6,101 nt of DNA from an uncultured Clostridia bacterium (lineage in GTDB: Bacteria > Bacillota > Clostridia > Christensenellales > Borkfalkiaceae), in the NCBI GenBank assembly GCA_934254825.1, contig CAKQMB010000031.1, forward strand, positions 1-6,101. The letters are read 5' to 3'. Both the position numbers and the translations under genes were made by a program. A model generated the notes under the pieces. It saw only the letters and a program-made list of their open reading frames with translations. It was not told where the DNA came from and did no database searches. Positions within the stretch are counted from its first letter, which is position 1; each line of letters begins with the position of its first letter. Of the stretch, positions 5,400-6,101 are shown one piece after another.

Positions 5400-5642
5400 T
5401 TATTCTTGGCTGGCATACATAGTAGTCGGAAGTCTTTTGCCGTTTAAATACTCGCGCTTCGCAAAAACCGAATTATATTCCGCATCTCTTTTAGCCGTTC
5501 GGAAATAAAACGTGTCTTTACTGAACAACTGAGTATTATCCCGTTCATCCGCTCGAATTTTCAATTCCTGCTTAACGATATACAAACGAGTTCTGTAAAC
5601 GTTATGAGCGTTCCTTAAAAACGCCGGCTCTCTGTTTTTCAT
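5400..5642 (-). CDS. Small charged protein of unknown function, 80 aa
   Basis: The product begins MKNREPAFLRNAHNVYRTRL and is rich in Arg, Lys and Glu, with no signal or membrane segment, so it should be cytoplasmic. The ATG at 5642 is preferred over a TTG six bases upstream, because AAGGAG lies 9 nt before the ATG but only 3 nt before the TTG. A TATAAT -10 box about 65 nt upstream supports its own transcription. Codon use resembles the neighbours. The last six codons and the stop lie within the right arm of the inverted-repeat element, so insertion of that element may have set the present C-terminus. No family recognised; a real gene is likely but not certain. Confidence 0.65.
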   Translation of the reverse strand: MKNREPAFLRNAHNVYRTRLYIVKQELKIRADERDNTQLFSKDTFYFRTAKRDAEYNSVFAKREYLNGKRLPTTMYASQE

Positions 5643-5651
5643 TCGCAATCT

Positions 5652-5657
5652 CTCCTT
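5652..5657 (-). promoter_or_regulatory. Ribosome binding site that decides the start of the 80-aa gene
   Basis: AAGGAG on the minus strand, 9 nt before ATG at 5640-5642 and 3 nt before an in-frame TTG at 5646-5648. The spacing to TTG is too short for normal initiation. Confidence 0.65.
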
Positions 5658-5707
5658 TTTTCTTATTTAACCGACCAAAACCGTATTGCTTTGTCGATTG
5701 CAAAAAA

Positions 5708-5736
5708 ATTATATCCCCGCTCCAAAATTTTCACCA
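5708..5736 (-). promoter_or_regulatory. Candidate promoter of the 80-aa gene
   Basis: A perfect TATAAT at 5708-5713 on the minus strand, with a weak -35 (TGGTGA, 5731-5736, three of six) 17 nt away. It lies between the upstream terminator and the gene, giving an untranslated leader of roughly 60 nt. The weak -35 suggests an activator may be needed, or that the -35 assignment is wrong. Confidence 0.5.
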
Positions 5737-5804
5737 CTGACTTTTCTTCCCGCGTTTCCAAACTTTACTGACCCGTTTCCTTACTTTTTATCCTTGTTCG
5801 GCAC

Positions 5805-5833
5805 AATAAAAAACTCCGAATTTTACTTCGGAG
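5805..5833 (-). terminator. Intrinsic terminator of the HTH-protein gene
   Basis: On the minus strand CTCCGAA (5827-5833) pairs perfectly with TTCGGAG (5814-5820) around loop GTAAAA, followed by six T residues (5808-5813). The stem starts in the last codons of the gene and the stop codon sits in the loop, a compact arrangement that separates this gene from the next. Confidence 0.88.
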
Positions 5834-6101
5834 CGTTTTCGTTGAATTTTTTATAAAAGTATTTTACGAGTTTATTGTTCAATTTGTAGACGTAAAACGA
5901 AGAATATAGCATTTCTTCCGCCGCGCCCTCTTGCGTATTTCCTTTCATATAAAGCGAAATATAAATATCGTAAAGTTGCGGCGATGCTTCCTTTATAGAA
6001 AGATTATATTTTTCTACCAATTCGGTTATATTATTCCCGCCCGTCTCCTTAAATGCGGCATCAAACATATTTTTCTTAGAGTAATAATACCGAATATCCC
6101 T
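5823..6101 (-). CDS. HTH protein resembling sigma-70 region 4 or phage late regulator, C-terminal part
   Basis: The frame is open to the window edge, giving 92 visible residues. The ATG at 6068 is probably internal: it has no ribosome site, and the upstream codons read RDIRYYYSKKN without a stop. The visible part is helical. ITELVEKYNLSIKEASPQLY is followed by a likely helix-turn-helix at IYISLYMKGNTQEGAAEEML and then SSFYVYKLNNKLVKYF as the recognition helix. The pattern 'YMKGNTQEGAAEEM...KLN' resembles sigma-70 region 4 and ArpU/RinA-type phage regulators, as I know those families; this is motif-level similarity only. It probably binds promoter DNA in the cytoplasm. The gene ends in its own terminator, so it is a separate unit, though it could act on the promoters downstream. 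Confidence 0.75.
   Translation of the reverse strand, partial: RDIRYYYSKKNMFDAAFKETGGNNITELVEKYNLSIKEASPQLYDIYISLYMKGNTQEGAAEEMLYSSFYVYKLNNKLVKYFYKKFNENAPK

Larger units (their letters stand above)
5136..5418. repeat. 283-bp nested inverted-repeat element with three-armed fold
   Basis: Positions 5136-5162 and 5392-5418 are inverted copies, 25 of 27 positions complementary (mismatches at 5145/5409 and 5149/5405). They enclose two long hairpins, 5165-5272 and 5282-5388, joined by short linkers, so nearly the whole interval can pair as a three-way junction. The right arm covers the last codons and the stop of the gene at 5400-5642; the left arm carries a candidate -35 box. It could be a MITE-like mobile element with terminal inverted repeats, a large structured non-coding RNA, or a cruciform-forming DNA site. 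No clear target duplication flanks it. Confidence 0.75.

Noticed and set aside
5136..5418. Retron-type non-coding RNA (outer inverted repeat with internal hairpins)
   Set aside because: The outer repeat and long hairpin are superficially similar, but no reverse transcriptase gene lies in the window and the two equal-sized long hairpins do not match the usual msr and msd layout.
5646..5648. TTG as start of the small gene, giving 82 residues
   Set aside because: AAGGAG lies only 3 nt upstream, while the ATG two codons later has normal 9-nt spacing.
6066..6068. ATG as true start of the HTH protein (81 residues)
   Set aside because: No ribosome site precedes it and the frame stays open with sensible helical residues up to the window edge, so the gene most likely begins outside.

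Overview
The window has the look of an uncultured gut Firmicute of the Clostridia. It has moderate GC, strong AAGGAG-type ribosome binding sites, tightly packed co-directional genes, and small membrane-anchored Ig-like proteins of a kind common in metagenome-assembled Clostridia. This is inference from style; no taxonomic marker gene is present. Every convincing gene lies on the minus strand, so transcription runs from high to low coordinates.

Region 1 (6101 to about 5800): the 3' part of a gene for a small helix-turn-helix protein resembling sigma-70 region 4 or phage late regulators, closed by a clear intrinsic terminator whose stem begins inside the last codons. Region 2 (about 5740 to 5400): a consensus TATAAT -10 box, a good ribosome binding site and a small charged protein of unknown function whose last codons and stop lie inside a repeat. 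Region 3 (5418 to 4865) holds no conventional gene. It contains a 283-bp nested inverted-repeat element that folds as a three-armed structure (outer stem plus two long hairpins). A candidate promoter sits partly in its left arm, followed by a leader of about 250 nt with three short palindromes. A startless 122-codon open frame also runs through this region, and three of its neighbouring stops share one frame with the upstream gene. This region is the most unusual part of the window.

Region 4 (4864 to 1) looks like one operon of eight genes: a small basic protein, a soluble beta-rich protein, a membrane-anchored beta-sandwich protein, a membrane-anchored Ig-like protein, a short anchored protein with a Ser/Glu-rich stalk, a lipoprotein with an Ig-like domain and two duplicated domains, an anchored protein of unknown fold, and a secreted protein cut off by the window edge. 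Gaps are -4 to 15 nt, with stop codons overlapping or touching Shine-Dalgarno sequences, except for one 57-nt gap that holds a perfect 9-bp hairpin.

Six consecutive products carry an N-terminal export or anchoring segment. Two of them end in the same beta-strand-like tail, and two carry an Ig-like domain with an identically spaced cysteine pair. I infer an envelope-displayed multi-protein assembly driven by a promoter in or near the repeat element. No known system was recognised with confidence.
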